Assembly: GCF_052324685.1 (NCBI RefSeq)
Contig: NC_135220.1
Coordinates: 2,710,716 to 2,774,715, forward strand
Direction of reading: 5' to 3'
DNA length: 64,000 nt
Origin: Brachyhypopomus gauderio
Lineage: Eukaryota > Chordata > Actinopteri > Gymnotiformes > Hypopomidae
The translations under genes and the position numbers were made by a program. Within the stretch, counting starts at the first letter, position 1. Each line of letters starts with the position of its first letter. Below are positions 10,240 through 19,176 of this stretch, piece after piece. Under the pieces are notes generated by a model. That model saw only the letters and a list, made by a program, of their open reading frames with translations, was not told where the DNA came from and did not search any database.

Positions 10240-10875
10240 TGTTACGACTCTGTCTAAATGCATGCCTTGGAGTTGTTTTGTTTTGTTGCAGGTTAACAAG
10301 GAGTGTTTTTGGATTGGCTACCCCTAGGGGGGGACCAGCTATAAAGAGGATCCAAGATGGCCCAGGAGGAAGAGAGAGGCGGGGCTTTGTTTCGGACTTG
10401 CTTTGCTTGTTGGTGGTTCTGGCTTTCCGATGTGGACCTGATTGTTGTCCCTGACTGTTATTTCTTGTTGTGTGCTCTACTGTGGGTGAGATCCAAGATA
10501 AAGGTTGTATTGGTTGATTATTAATTTATGTTAGTGATAAATTGTGGTGGAGTTTTTGTATTGATATTCATTTGATGGTGGTTTGTTTTGTTTGTTTGTT
10601 TGTTGGTTTGTCTGTTTCTTTTTTTAATATACACATATGTTTCATTAGTGAGGTGCTTTGTTTCTTGAGTTGAAGTACCTTTATCATCTGTTTATGTTTT
10701 CCGTTGTATTATGCACGGATGTGACCCATTAAAAAGCGCAAAGACAATGACTTGACGCTGGTTATTGAGTTTAAGTATATCTAAGCACACAAGAATGTAC
10801 TCGGGAAGCCAGATATACCCCCAACGCCGTTAGATTCATATTATGTTGCGGTCTGTCCTAGACCAGCTCGTAACA
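10240..10875 (+). repeat. Gmr1-type element 3' LTR
   Basis: 636-bp LTR, nearly identical to 4757-5390. It is preceded by the purine tract at 10228-10239 and followed by CCCC and the resumed element A sequence. Confidence 0.9.
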
Positions 10876-11053
10876 CCCCTGTCTTCCCAGGGAGGGTGTG
10901 CTAGAGCTGTTCGCGGCGGTTCCCGCCGTCGGGGGTGACGGCTCTCGGAGGCTCACGATCCCGGCGGCTCCGGACCTGCCCCGTCGGTGTTGGTTCGGGG
11001 CTTCCCGGCTACGCGGGAAGCTCCGGGAGTAGCGAGCCCCTGGCGGAGGGTTC
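10876..11053 (+). other. Element A internal 3' segment
   Basis: After the gypsy insertion the element A ORF resumes for a few codons (PVFPGRVC then stop), the same C-terminus as in element B. A GC-rich untranslated stretch then leads to the 3' LTR. Confidence 0.65.
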
Positions 11054-11393
11054 TGTCACGGTGACAGCTCCGGACCCTTCCCTGTGGGCGTGTCATGACG
11101 TCGTCTGCGTGCTGTTATGTCCATGTTTGTACTTCCGTGGGTGTGGGTTGTTTGTGAGCGTGTTCGTTTGTTACACCTGTGCCTTGTCTCGAGGTCACAT
11201 GGGTCTGTGTAACTCACTTATTTAATGTGCGTTCGCGCAGTGTCGTGTGCTCGTCTTTGTCTAAGTTTCATGCCAGTGTGAGTGTCACTTTGTTGTGCTT
11301 GCGCCACCGCAGTGAAGCTACGTGTTTATTGTTGAGTAAAGTTGTGTTTGCACCCATCTGCTACGTGTCGTGTCCGTTCCTCCGCACATCACA
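11054..11393 (+). repeat. Element A 3' LTR
   Basis: 340-bp copy of 2846-3185, followed by the target duplication CTGAG. Confidence 0.85.
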
Positions 11394-11398
11394 CTGAG

Positions 11399-11450
11399 CC
11401 AATCAGGTGTTGCGAGAACTTACAAGTGAATATGCAAGATCTATATAAAA
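11399..11450 (+). promoter_or_regulatory. Promoter-like CCAAT / octamer-like / TATA segment
   Basis: In order: CCAATCAG at 11399-11406, an octamer-like ATATGCAAG near 11430, and CTATATAAAA at 11441-11450. The spacing suits a RNA polymerase II core promoter and recalls vertebrate histone promoters. No histone frame follows; downstream are AT-rich DNA and four hairpins. It could also be the promoter of the hAT element at 20019. Element A inserted just before it (CTGAG|CCAAT). Confidence 0.4.
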
Positions 11451-11565
11451 CCCCCTGCCAGTATCAAAACTCCTCACATTCAGACAGTTCAAGCTTGTGA
11501 ACTTGCTCTGTGCATTTACTACAACTTTTACCTTGCTACAACTTTTTACCAGATCAGTAACCAAC

Positions 11566-11581
11566 AGCCTTTTTAAAGGCT
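11566..11581 (+). other. Hairpin 1 of histone 3'-end geometry
   Basis: The 16-nt sequence AGCCTTTTTAAAGGCT forms a 6-bp stem with loop TTTA, preceded by CCAAC. Related hairpins are at 11686, 13889 and 13933. The histone mRNA signal has the same 6-bp stem and 4-nt loop, but its stem is richer in GC. Confidence 0.45.
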
Positions 11582-11685
11582 CATTGCCCTTTATACTGCA
11601 TTATATTATTTTATAATATATATAAATATTTTTATATTATATTATACTATACTATATTGCATATATTCTGTTACATTCTTTTTAT

Positions 11686-11701
11686 AGTCTTTTCAAAGGC
11701 T
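11686..11701 (+). other. Hairpin 2 of histone 3'-end geometry
   Basis: AGTCTTTTCAAAGGCT: six-pair stem (one T-G pair) with loop TTCA, 120 nt after hairpin 1. Confidence 0.4.
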
Positions 11702-11754
11702 TATATATTATATTATATTACATGATATAATATTACATTACTATATTTACTATA

Positions 11755-12093
11755 TGTGACGCTCGTGGGTCGGCGAAGGACGAGACACAGAATCCTTGTT
11801 TTTCGACTGACGTCACTTTTAATTGTCATATGAATTGTGCAATAGCGCACGAGTAACACTTAGGCAGACACACACTACGTGTAGACTTAGACAACGACGA
11901 GCACAGGACACTGCGCGAGCGCACATTAAATAGACAAACCACATTAGCCCCATGTGATTACGATACGATTCACAGGTGAGACACATTATTCACATGACAA
12001 GCCGTCACCACGAAGTTCCACTGACGCAGACAAAGCACGTGGACCACGTTTACACACGCCCAAAGGGGAGGGGCCGGGGTCCTCAACGTGACA
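11755..12093 (-). repeat. Element B 3' LTR
   Basis: 339 bp; in element sense it starts TGTCACGTTGAGG and ends CGTCACA. Only a few differences from 13525-13863 (for example in the tatgaattgtgc stretch), so the insertion is recent. Confidence 0.85.
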
Positions 12094-12235
12094 GACGCCC
12101 CCTCCAAGGGCACTACCCGTCCCGGGGTGCCAACAGGACCGAGTGCCCCGAACCCACGACGATGGGCGGATCCGACGCGCTCAGTCCTGCGTCTGGGAGG
12201 TGACCGCCCTTGGCGAAGCGTCCATCACGAATCGC

Positions 12236-13495
12236 CTAGCACACCCTCCCTGGGAAGACCGGGGAAAAGACGTTAGACAAGTTAAACGGGACGTTTACAA
12301 ACACACACACAGGAACACTTACACACAGAGGAATAAATGGGAAAAAGGGATTGGGTAGACATACGGGTAGACTTACGAACACTGGCACACACACACACGA
12401 AACAGGCGCCAGGCTACGAGCCAGGAGTAGGGCGACAAGGGGAGAGAGATCGGGAGCTGCAGCAAACGGTCCTCCTCCGACCGGTGCTGTGAAGCCACCG
12501 CCCGTTGCAGCGCGGCTGGCGGACGCGCCGGGTGCAGCGCGGCTGGCGGACGCGCCGGGTGCAGCGCGGCTGGCAGACGCCTCGGGTGCAGCGCGGCTGT
12601 CGTACGCCTCGGGTTCAGTGCGAGGGAGCTCCTCCGCCGTGTCCATTCCCTCCTCGGACCCCTGGCTCCACTCCATGGACTGCTCCGGGCTGCCACCCCG
12701 GGAGCACTCCATTCTACTCTCGCCAGAGCGATCGGAGGGTGGACTCATCCTCGTCCTGCCAGCTGCTCCTTCTACGGAGAGTGGACTCTCCTCCTCCTCT
12801 GTATAGGAGCCTTCAGACGGAGGATAATCCCCCTCGTCGTACTCCTCCCCGCCTTTCTCCATGGTGGTAGAGGGACCCACGGGCGGAGGAAGGTAGTCCT
12901 CTTCTTCAGACTCCTCCTCCTCCTCTTCCCCGTAGTCGACGGTGGAAGCGTCGTCTGATGACAGGGGGTAGCCCTCTCCGTCTCCACCGTAGTCCACGGT
13001 GGATGTGTCGTTCAGCGAGGGGGGGTAGTCCTCCTCCTCTCCACCGTAGTCCACCGTGGATACGTTGTCTGGCGACGGGGGGTAGCCCTCTCCGTCTCCA
13101 CAGTAGTCCACAGTGGACGTGTCGTTCAGCGACGGGGGGTAGTCTTCCTCCTCCTCCTGCTCCTCCTCGGAGTCTTCCTCTCCGAACTCGCTCTCTGGGG
13201 TGGACTCGGTAGCATCCATGACGCACGAGCCCACCCTCAGAGGCGAGAGAGCGCGGGCTGGAGGAGCGTGTCTCTCCCTCCAGATTCTCACCGCGCCCTG
13301 CCGGAAGATCTCTGCCAGCTCGGGGTCCCTGTGCTCCAGCCCACGGGCGGTGGCCAGCTGGTGAGCACACACCAGGTCCTCCTCGAGCTGAGCCAGAGTG
13401 GGCGAAACTTTGCGGCGTGGAGGAGAAGAGGAAGAGCGGTGATGCCGCTTACTGGGCTTCTTGCCCTTCTTCGACTTCCCCTTGTAGCCTGGCAT
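12236..13495 (-). CDS. Element B ORF: acidic-repeat protein, intact
   Basis: 419 codons from the ATG at 13495 (MPGYKGKSKKGKK); the frame stays open upstream to 13558, but the shorter start matches element A. The protein is unrecognised. In order: a Lys/Arg/Ser-rich N-terminus (residues 1-30); a probably helical segment (AQLEEDLVCAHQLATA to FRQGAVRIWRERH, about 35-80); an acidic region with a repeated module, YPPS, five residues, STVDYGG, then acidic residues (four full copies and a degenerate fifth, about 110-230); a Met/Glu-rich link (MEWSQGSEEGMD); Ala-Ser-Arg repeats (ASRAAPGAS); and a hydrophobic Val/Cys/Pro tail ending FPGRVC. It may be a divergent Gag-like or accessory protein. Nothing resembles a CCHC knuckle or an enzyme. 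Confidence 0.7.
   Translation of the reverse strand: MPGYKGKSKKGKKPSKRHHRSSSSPPRRKVSPTLAQLEEDLVCAHQLATARGLEHRDPELAEIFRQGAVRIWRERHAPPARALSPLRVGSCVMDATESTPESEFGEEDSEEEQEEEEDYPPSLNDTSTVDYCGDGEGYPPSPDNVSTVDYGGEEEDYPPSLNDTSTVDYGGDGEGYPLSSDDASTVDYGEEEEEESEEEDYLPPPVGPSTTMEKGGEEYDEGDYPPSEGSYTEEEESPLSVEGAAGRTRMSPPSDRSGESRMECSRGGSPEQSMEWSQGSEEGMDTAEELPRTEPEAYDSRAAPEASASRAAPGASASRAAPGASASRAATGGGFTAPVGGGPFAAAPDLSPLVALLLARSLAPVSCVCVPVFVSLPVCLPNPFFPFIPLCVSVPVCVFVNVPFNLSNVFSPVFPGRVC
12500..12625 (-). repeat. Tandem repeat in element B ORF, about 30-bp unit
   Basis: On the + strand, gcagcgcggctggcggacgc recurs at a spacing of about 30 bp. It encodes the ASRAAPGAS repeats on the minus strand. Element A has a different array (60-bp unit) at the corresponding place. 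Confidence 0.7.
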
Positions 13496-13524
13496 TTTTT
13501 GTGTCTCTTGTCGGCTCGTCGTTC

Positions 13525-13863
13525 TGTGACGCTCGTGGGTCGGCGAAGGACGAGACACAGAATCCTTGTTTTTCGACTGACGTCACTTTTAATTGTCATA
13601 TAAATTGCGCAATAGCACACGAGTAACACTTAGGCAGACACACACTACGTGTAGACTTAGACAACGACGAGCACAGGACACTGCGCGAGCGCACATTAAA
13701 TAGACAAACCACATTAGCCCCACGTGATTACGATACGATTCACAAGTGAGACACATTATTCACATGACAAGCCGTCACCACGAAGTTCCACTGACGCAGA
13801 CAAAGCACGTGGACCACGTTTACACACGCCCAAAGGGGAGGGGCCGGGGTCCTCAACGTGACA
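13525..13863 (-). repeat. Element B 5' LTR
   Basis: 339-bp partner of 11755-12093; the ORF starts about 30 bp inside it, in element sense. Confidence 0.85.
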
Positions 13864-13888
13864 CTATATTAAACTTTGAAAGGTTCAC

Positions 13889-13904
13889 AGCCTTTTTCAA
13901 GGCT
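13889..13904 (+). other. Hairpin 3 of histone 3'-end geometry
   Basis: AGCCTTTTTCAAGGCT: 6-bp perfect stem, loop TTTC, preceded by CAC. It belongs to the ancestral sequence into which element B inserted. Confidence 0.4.
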
Positions 13905-13932
13905 AGTGTAACATTGCTAAATAGCAACTCAC

Positions 13933-13948
13933 AGCTTTTTTAAAAGCT
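13933..13948 (+). other. Hairpin 4 of histone 3'-end geometry
   Basis: AGCTTTTTTAAAAGCT: 6-bp perfect stem, loop TTTA, 44 nt after hairpin 3. Confidence 0.35.
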
Positions 13949-14111
13949 TATTTTTATTTGCATATTACAGTATTGATAATAGTAGAAGTTTAAGCTTTAT
14001 AATAGTACATACATACAATACATTTACAATAACAACAATTTATAGCTTAATAGTTATAGGTCAGCCTTTTTTTACATATTGTATCTGGTTCTACAATTTT
14101 GTGATTGTATT

Positions 14112-14846
14112 TGTAGAAAAGGCTATGGACTTTTCGTGTGATATGGTGTTCTCCTTGTTTTTATGTAATGCACTTTCTGACTTCAGCTTAATGGCTCTTA
14201 TCTTGACATCGCTAGATCGGTTACGTCATTACGTATGCCTCCATCTTAGTTAGTTCGGAAGCTGTGTATGTCACCTAACTTCGGAAAGTTTCGCTCCTTC
14301 CTCTGATTAATCCTGGTGTTTGTGTGCATAAATGACGCACGTAAGTAACCGCATATTGTCATTTAAGTTGATTTCAGTCAGTATCAGGGCATATTTTGTA
14401 CATCTCGTTTATCCTGACGTTATTTATTAGATCGTACTGAACCTGTAACGCACACGCTGCTTACACGCGCTGCCGAGGTATTCGGTGTAAGTCCAGTGAA
14501 TCTCTGTCAGGTGTGTGTAGCAGTGATTTTAGTATGTAACAGTGTGGTGTGTATGTTAGAGTAACGTCATGGACAGCATTTAATTTATTGTATTTATTTC
14601 TGTTCTGCTCAGGATCACGCAAACATCCCAATGCGGATCCCCACCCTGTAACCTGTATAACTAAAGTGTGAATACAATCGAATCACGTTTAGTTCCACCC
14701 GTCTGGCGTCGTCCTTTCCGAGCATTCAACATCTTCATGCCTTAAGTAGTGCTCTGGCCGGCATTCCTTAACTGTGTCTGATGCAAACTGAACAGTGCAA
14801 CCTTTTAGATTAAAATACAGTCCAACCACCTGCTATCTCCCCTACA
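14112..14846 (+). repeat. BEL/Pao 5' LTR
   Basis: 735 bp, TGTAGAAAAGG...CCCCTACA; partner 19177-19911. Confidence 0.9.
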
Positions 14847-14887
14847 TTAATGGTCCTTCGAGCCGGATAGCATTGCACTCAGTTAAC

Positions 14888-16624
14888 ATGGATTTGGAAG
14901 ATGTTGAATTCCCCGCTGTGCGCCCCCGACGTCAGACACGCCCTCCTCTTCATTATGAAGACTATGAAGTCGACTACAGGGATCTTGGTGCTCATTGGCA
15001 CGATGAGGAACCTGTACGCAGTCACAGTACTCCTCGTCATCTCCTAAGCCACTCACCTGCCAGGAGCACCGACTATGACGCGAAGCTTGAAGAAGTCCAG
15101 CATGAGAGGCGTGTGTTAGACCACATGCTAGAGCATTCGCTGCAGTCCCGGCAGCGCATGTCAGCAGGCCTGGCAGAACTGAGAGCAGCCCGCTCAGGCA
15201 TGCTACCTCTGGTGAGTACCGCACGCAGCCCGCGACGACCGCCTGAGGCTCATGGCTATCACTCCGCCAGAGTGGAGGATGATGAAGGATGGCCACCACC
15301 ACCACCGTGGGTAAGCGACACCGAAGATGCGCCACCCTCGAGTGAACAGCCCATGGTCGACCGGCTCGACCGATTGATGAGTGAACTGCAGCTATTAAGA
15401 AGTGAGGCACTAGCAGCCAGGCAAGATGTGGCGCCAGTAGCCCAGCCGCTGTCAGCAGCACCAGTTACTCCAACGACCAGGCCCACCTACCTCAGCAGTA
15501 GCCACGGCCTCGCCGTTACCCCGCGACAGCGCCCGGCGTGGTCTAGCTTGCCCACACCTCCACAACAGCCCACCTCCACACCATACGGCGTGCCTCTGAA
15601 CCCCACAGCACTCCGACCTCTGCCAAGGCAACGTCCACCACCTCCTCAGAGTCCGCTATATGCAGCACGGCAGGCTCCAACCTACTCCAGGTCATCATAC
15701 CACACCTCCGCTGTAGAGTCAGCATATCGCGGCCCCCGTGCTACCATACCTAACTTCTCTCATCGAGACCCTGGTGAGTTTACTCATCTCAAGATTGCCC
15801 TCGAGAACCTGCTACCTGCTGATAGCCCCGAGATGTTCAAGTATCAGGTCCTAGTTGATCATCTAAAGCTAGGGGAGGCCAAACTGATAGCTGATGCCCA
15901 CATCTATTCCCAGACACCGTTCACAGACACCATGATGGCTCTCAATGAGAAGTTTGGGCAGCCACATCAGCTTATTATGAAGCGTATTACAGAGGTGATG
16001 GACACACCTGAGATCAGACGGGGCGACGCAGTAGCCTTCGATCAGTTCTCACTCCAGATACAGTCACTGGTGGGAATGTTGAAGACACTCGGCCCTGATG
16101 GTGAGGCGGAGCTCCTATGTGGCAGCCATGTTGCACGCCTGCTCGGCAAGCTGCCACCGGAACAGCGAGCTGATTTCCGCAGATGCATGTTCAGCCAGTC
16201 TAAGAGGAGCTACACTCTCTATGACCTAGCTCAGTGGCTGAAGCATGAAGCCTGGTGTCAGGACTTTGATGGTCAGCTGTCCTCCGGAGGAGTGAAAGCC
16301 AAGCCCAGTGCTAAGCCTAACACCCAACCAAGGAAGTCCACTGTCACTGTGCTGCATGGAACAGACAGTACCCCTCGGGAGGGCAAACCTACCAGTGTCA
16401 GTCAAGCCCAGGTCAAGCCAGCACCTTACTGTGCATTCTGCGACAACAGGGAACACCACCTGAGTCAGTGCACAGCCATCCGCAAGCTTAGCAAAGAACA
16501 GCTAACTGAGTGGATTAGAACCAACAGGAGATGTTGGCGCTGCGCGCGCACACCAGGCGGCACAGTGCACATTAAAGAAGACCTGCAACCTGTGTCAGTG
16601 TCGCCACCTGCAGGTCCTCCATGA
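14888..16624 (+). pseudogene. gag: BEL/Pao Gag region (frameshifted at its end)
   Basis: The start is taken at MDLEDVEF (14888); an upstream in-frame ATG at 14795 lies inside the LTR. The N-terminal half is Pro/Ser-rich with helical segments (residues 60-110). Then comes the BEL/Pao gag domain (DUF1759 type; IPNFSHRDPGEF to about residue 460), followed by a zinc-knuckle stretch CAFC...H...C and CWRC. Just after CWRC a one-base shift sends the frame to a stop at 16622; the adjacent frame carries the expected Cys/His continuation and runs into the protease ORF. The shift could be a mutation; it does not look like a usual programmed site. Confidence 0.85.
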
Positions 16625-16700
16625 TGTCAATGCAGCAAACCAGAAAGGCCTCACCCAAGCAACAGCGCCACCCACAGCCGGAGGCACAACCTCGACAGAG

Positions 16701-17978
16701 GTGTTGTACCTCGATCGGCCAGCTGAAGGCAGCAGGGTGCTGCTGAAGGTGGTTCCAGTGCTCCTGCGCCATGGCAGCCGCACGCTGGACACCTATGCTG
16801 TACTGGACGACGGGTCAGAAAGAACGATGCTGCTGCCAGCTGCCACCGAGGCATTAGTTCTCCAAGGAAGTCCTGAGTCCTTACCGCTGCGTACAATCAG
16901 ACAGGACATCCGAACCCTCCGAGGTGCCAGCGTGTCCTTCACCATTGCTGCCAAGGCAAAACCCCAAACCAAGTACCAGATCACTAATGCCTTCACCTCG
17001 GCCTGCATCGATCTCGCCGACCATACTTACCCTCTGGAGCAGTTACGGAGGAAGTACAAGCACCTCTCAGGACTACCCCTTCAGCACTTTGAGAGCGTCA
17101 AGCCACTCCTGCTCATAGGCAGTGACCACCCCCACCTGGTGACTCCTACCCAGACAGTACGACTGGGTCCCCCTGGTGGTCCAGCAGCAGTCCACACTAG
17201 GTTGGGCTGGGCCTTGCAGGGCCCCTCCAGTGTTATGGGCCAGCTCTCCAGCCCACAGCAGTGCCTCTTCACTTCAGTCCCCCTTCAAGTGACTGAGTTA
17301 ATGAAGCCTGTTGAGAAGCTGGGGCAACCTGACCTCATCCCACTCGGAGGCAGTAAAGTGGTGACCCGCTCCAAACAGGACAACGTATCCATCAGCCTGC
17401 TTGAAGGAGAGACAACCCGTGTTGCTGAAATTCCAGGTTTCACTCAGCAACACACATGGCGGTATGTTGACTCGGCACAGAACCCTGCGGACGATATTAC
17501 TCGTGGCAAGAGACTGCAGGACATAGCCCAACCCAACCGATGGAGCCAAGGCCCTCCGTTCCTCCTACTCCCTCGTAACCAGTGGCCAGCGGAGCCTCTG
17601 GGCACCTTGGGAGATCCTCCAGACTCCTCAGAACTCCGTAAAGAGACCTTCTGTGGTGCCACCTCCACGGCTGTGGGTCAAGCCGACCCAGAGCTCAATC
17701 AGTACAACACCTGGAGGGAGCTGCTGCAGGCCACAGCCCAGGAGCTTCATGGGGCGGCTGCTAAGGATGGATGCGTGAGTGCAGAGGATTACCGCCAGGC
17801 AGAGACTCACCTCCTGCGAAAGGTCCAGCAAGACTGCTTCCCTGATGAACTTCGGCTTCTTAAAGCTAAGAAACCAGTCCTACGGAGCAGCCGTCTTTGC
17901 AACCTCTCTCCGGAACTTGATGAAAGCAGCGACCTCATCAGAGTTGGTGGTCGAGACCGCTACACCCAGTGGTGTTAG
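16701..17978 (+). pseudogene. pol: BEL/Pao protease fused to the RNase H remnant
   Basis: The N-terminal part is the BEL/Pao aspartic protease (active-site segment AVLDDGSERTML, near residue 35, where other families have DTG). It is followed by the linker up to VVTRSKQD, where reverse transcriptase normally begins. Within about 20 codons the sequence jumps to RVAEI...TWRYVDSAQNPADD, which belongs to the C-terminal end of RNase H. The whole catalytic reverse transcriptase and most of RNase H are missing, and the join stays in frame. The reading frame is lost near 17955, where the integrase frame takes over. Confidence 0.85.
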
Positions 17979-19129
17979 ACCCCTCACACCCAGTGACCCG
18001 CCTGCTTATTCAGGACTTCGATAGCCGCTTGAAACACCCTGGGCCGGAGCGCGTCTTTGCAGAGATCCGACGCTCCTACTGGATCCTGCGAGGTCGAGAG
18101 GCAGTACGTCGCTTTCAGAAGACGTGTGCAGAGTGCCGCCGCTGGAAGGCTAAGCCTACTGTCCCTCGGATGTCTGACCTGCCTTTAGCCCGCCTACGCC
18201 TGTTTAAACCTGCCTTCCATTCTACAGGCATAGACTGCTTCGGGCCATTGGAAGTCAAGGTAGGAAGACGTCTGGAGAAGAGGTGGGGGATCATATTCAA
18301 ATGTCTGACTGTCAGAGCAGTTCACCTAGATCTACTTACCTCTATTGACACTGACTCCTTTCTTATGGCCCTAAGAAGATTTATCGCCCGTAGAGGGACT
18401 CCGGCTGAGCTCTATTCAGACCAGGGGACCAACTTCAGAGCCGGTGCCAAAGAGTTACGGGAGGCGTTCGCGGCCATGTCACCTGACTTCCAGTCCCTCC
18501 TGGCACCCTACAGGATTCATTTCCACTGCAACCCTCCTGCTGCTCCACATTTCGGAGGAGTGTGGGAGAGAGAGATTCACTCAGTGAAGAATGCCTTATA
18601 CACCACTGTAGGCGCTCAACCGCTGCAGGAGGAGGTCCTCCGCACTGTCCTCATCGCAGTGGAGGCGATCCTAAACTCCAAACCGTTGGGGTACGTTCCC
18701 TCCGATGCCAGTGCCCCAGACCCGGTCACTCCTAAATGTCTTCTGATGGGGCGGCCCGACGGGTCTCTCCCACAAGTCGTCTACCCCAGAGACGAGCTCC
18801 TCAGCCAGCGGAGATGGAAGCACGCTCAGGTGCTGACCGACCACTTCTGGGCTCGCTTCATCCGTCTGTACTTACCCGGGCTGCAGCTCAGACAAAAGTG
18901 GCAGTCCTCCGCAGCCGACGTCACAGAAGACTCTGTGGCCATGATCGTGGACCCTCAGCTCCCTAGGGCCATGTGGCCTATTGGGAGCATCGTCAAGGTC
19001 CACCCCAGCCCTGACGGTCACATCCGATCTGCTGATGTGAAGGTCAGAGACCGGACCTACACCCGACCTGTCGCCCGGCTGGTGATTCTGCCAGCCCTTC
19101 CAGTCGGCACAGAGAGTTTTCACCCTTGA
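17969..19129 (+). CDS. pol: BEL/Pao integrase
   Basis: This frame starts at the pre-integrase region (VLDPSHPVTRLL), with the zinc-finger cysteines at CAECRRW. The catalytic triad is D89 (GIDCFGPL), D151 (SDQGTNF) and E200 (VWEREIH), an unusually long D-E spacing that is normal for BEL/Pao. The C-terminal DUF5641-type module (KVHPSPDGHIRSADVKV) precedes the stop. The ORF itself is intact but is detached from the upstream pol frame by a frameshift. Confidence 0.88.
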   Translation: MVLDPSHPVTRLLIQDFDSRLKHPGPERVFAEIRRSYWILRGREAVRRFQKTCAECRRWKAKPTVPRMSDLPLARLRLFKPAFHSTGIDCFGPLEVKVGRRLEKRWGIIFKCLTVRAVHLDLLTSIDTDSFLMALRRFIARRGTPAELYSDQGTNFRAGAKELREAFAAMSPDFQSLLAPYRIHFHCNPPAAPHFGGVWEREIHSVKNALYTTVGAQPLQEEVLRTVLIAVEAILNSKPLGYVPSDASAPDPVTPKCLLMGRPDGSLPQVVYPRDELLSQRRWKHAQVLTDHFWARFIRLYLPGLQLRQKWQSSAADVTEDSVAMIVDPQLPRAMWPIGSIVKVHPSPDGHIRSADVKVRDRTYTRPVARLVILPALPVGTESFHP

Positions 19130-19176
19130 GTAGCCTTTCCTTGGTTACAAATGTCCCACGTACATTTGGGGGCGGC

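Larger units (their letters stand above)
4757..10875 (+). mobile_element. Complete Gmr1-type Ty3/gypsy retrotransposon
   Basis: The LTRs are 634 bp (4757-5390) and 636 bp (10240-10875), both TGTTACG...CGTAACA. They differ only by one substitution (4849 area) and a small change in the ttgttgcttg stretch, so the insertion is young. CCCC flanks it on both sides. A primer-site candidate matching the start of a tRNA-Pro site (tgggggctcgtc, 5396-5407) lies 5 bp inside. A purine tract (gggtgggggag) precedes the 3' LTR. One long ORF encodes everything. It sits inside the ORF of element A. Confidence 0.95.
2841..11398 (+). mobile_element. LTR element A (full length, split by a gypsy element)
   Basis: Two 340-bp LTRs (2846-3185 and 11054-11393) start TGTCACGG and end CATCACA. 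They are flanked by an exact 5-bp target duplication CTGAG (2841-2845 and 11394-11398). Without the nested gypsy element the unit is about 2.4 kb. The internal region has one ORF (see 3212-4756) and no recognisable protease, integrase or reverse transcriptase. No clear TGG-type primer site follows the 5' LTR; a G-rich tract lies just before the 3' LTR. It is related to element B (11755-13863) and to solo LTRs at 50984 and 58110. It presumably depends on another element's enzymes. Confidence 0.85.
11750..13868 (-). mobile_element. LTR element B (full length, minus strand)
   Basis: A 2109-bp element at 11755-13863. Its 339-bp LTRs lie at 13525-13863 (5' in element sense) and 11755-12093 (3'), with TG...CA ends. 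The exact 5-bp target duplication is CTATA (11750-11754 and 13864-13868). The single large ORF reads on the minus strand. No pol genes are seen. It is a second full member of the family of element A and inserted independently, in the opposite direction, only about 0.36 kb away in the ancestral sequence. Confidence 0.9.

Noticed and set aside
12505..12620. Regularly spaced repeats that could suggest a CRISPR array
   Set aside because: Eukaryotic DNA; direct coding repeats without unique spacers, inside a retroelement ORF.
12351..13370. Plus-strand and other minus-strand ORFs over element B
   Set aside because: Shadow frames of the 419-codon ORF, caused by its repeats.
14795..14887. Upstream ATG for the BEL gag
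   Set aside because: It lies inside the 5' LTR, before the primer site; the ATG at 14888 is the better start.
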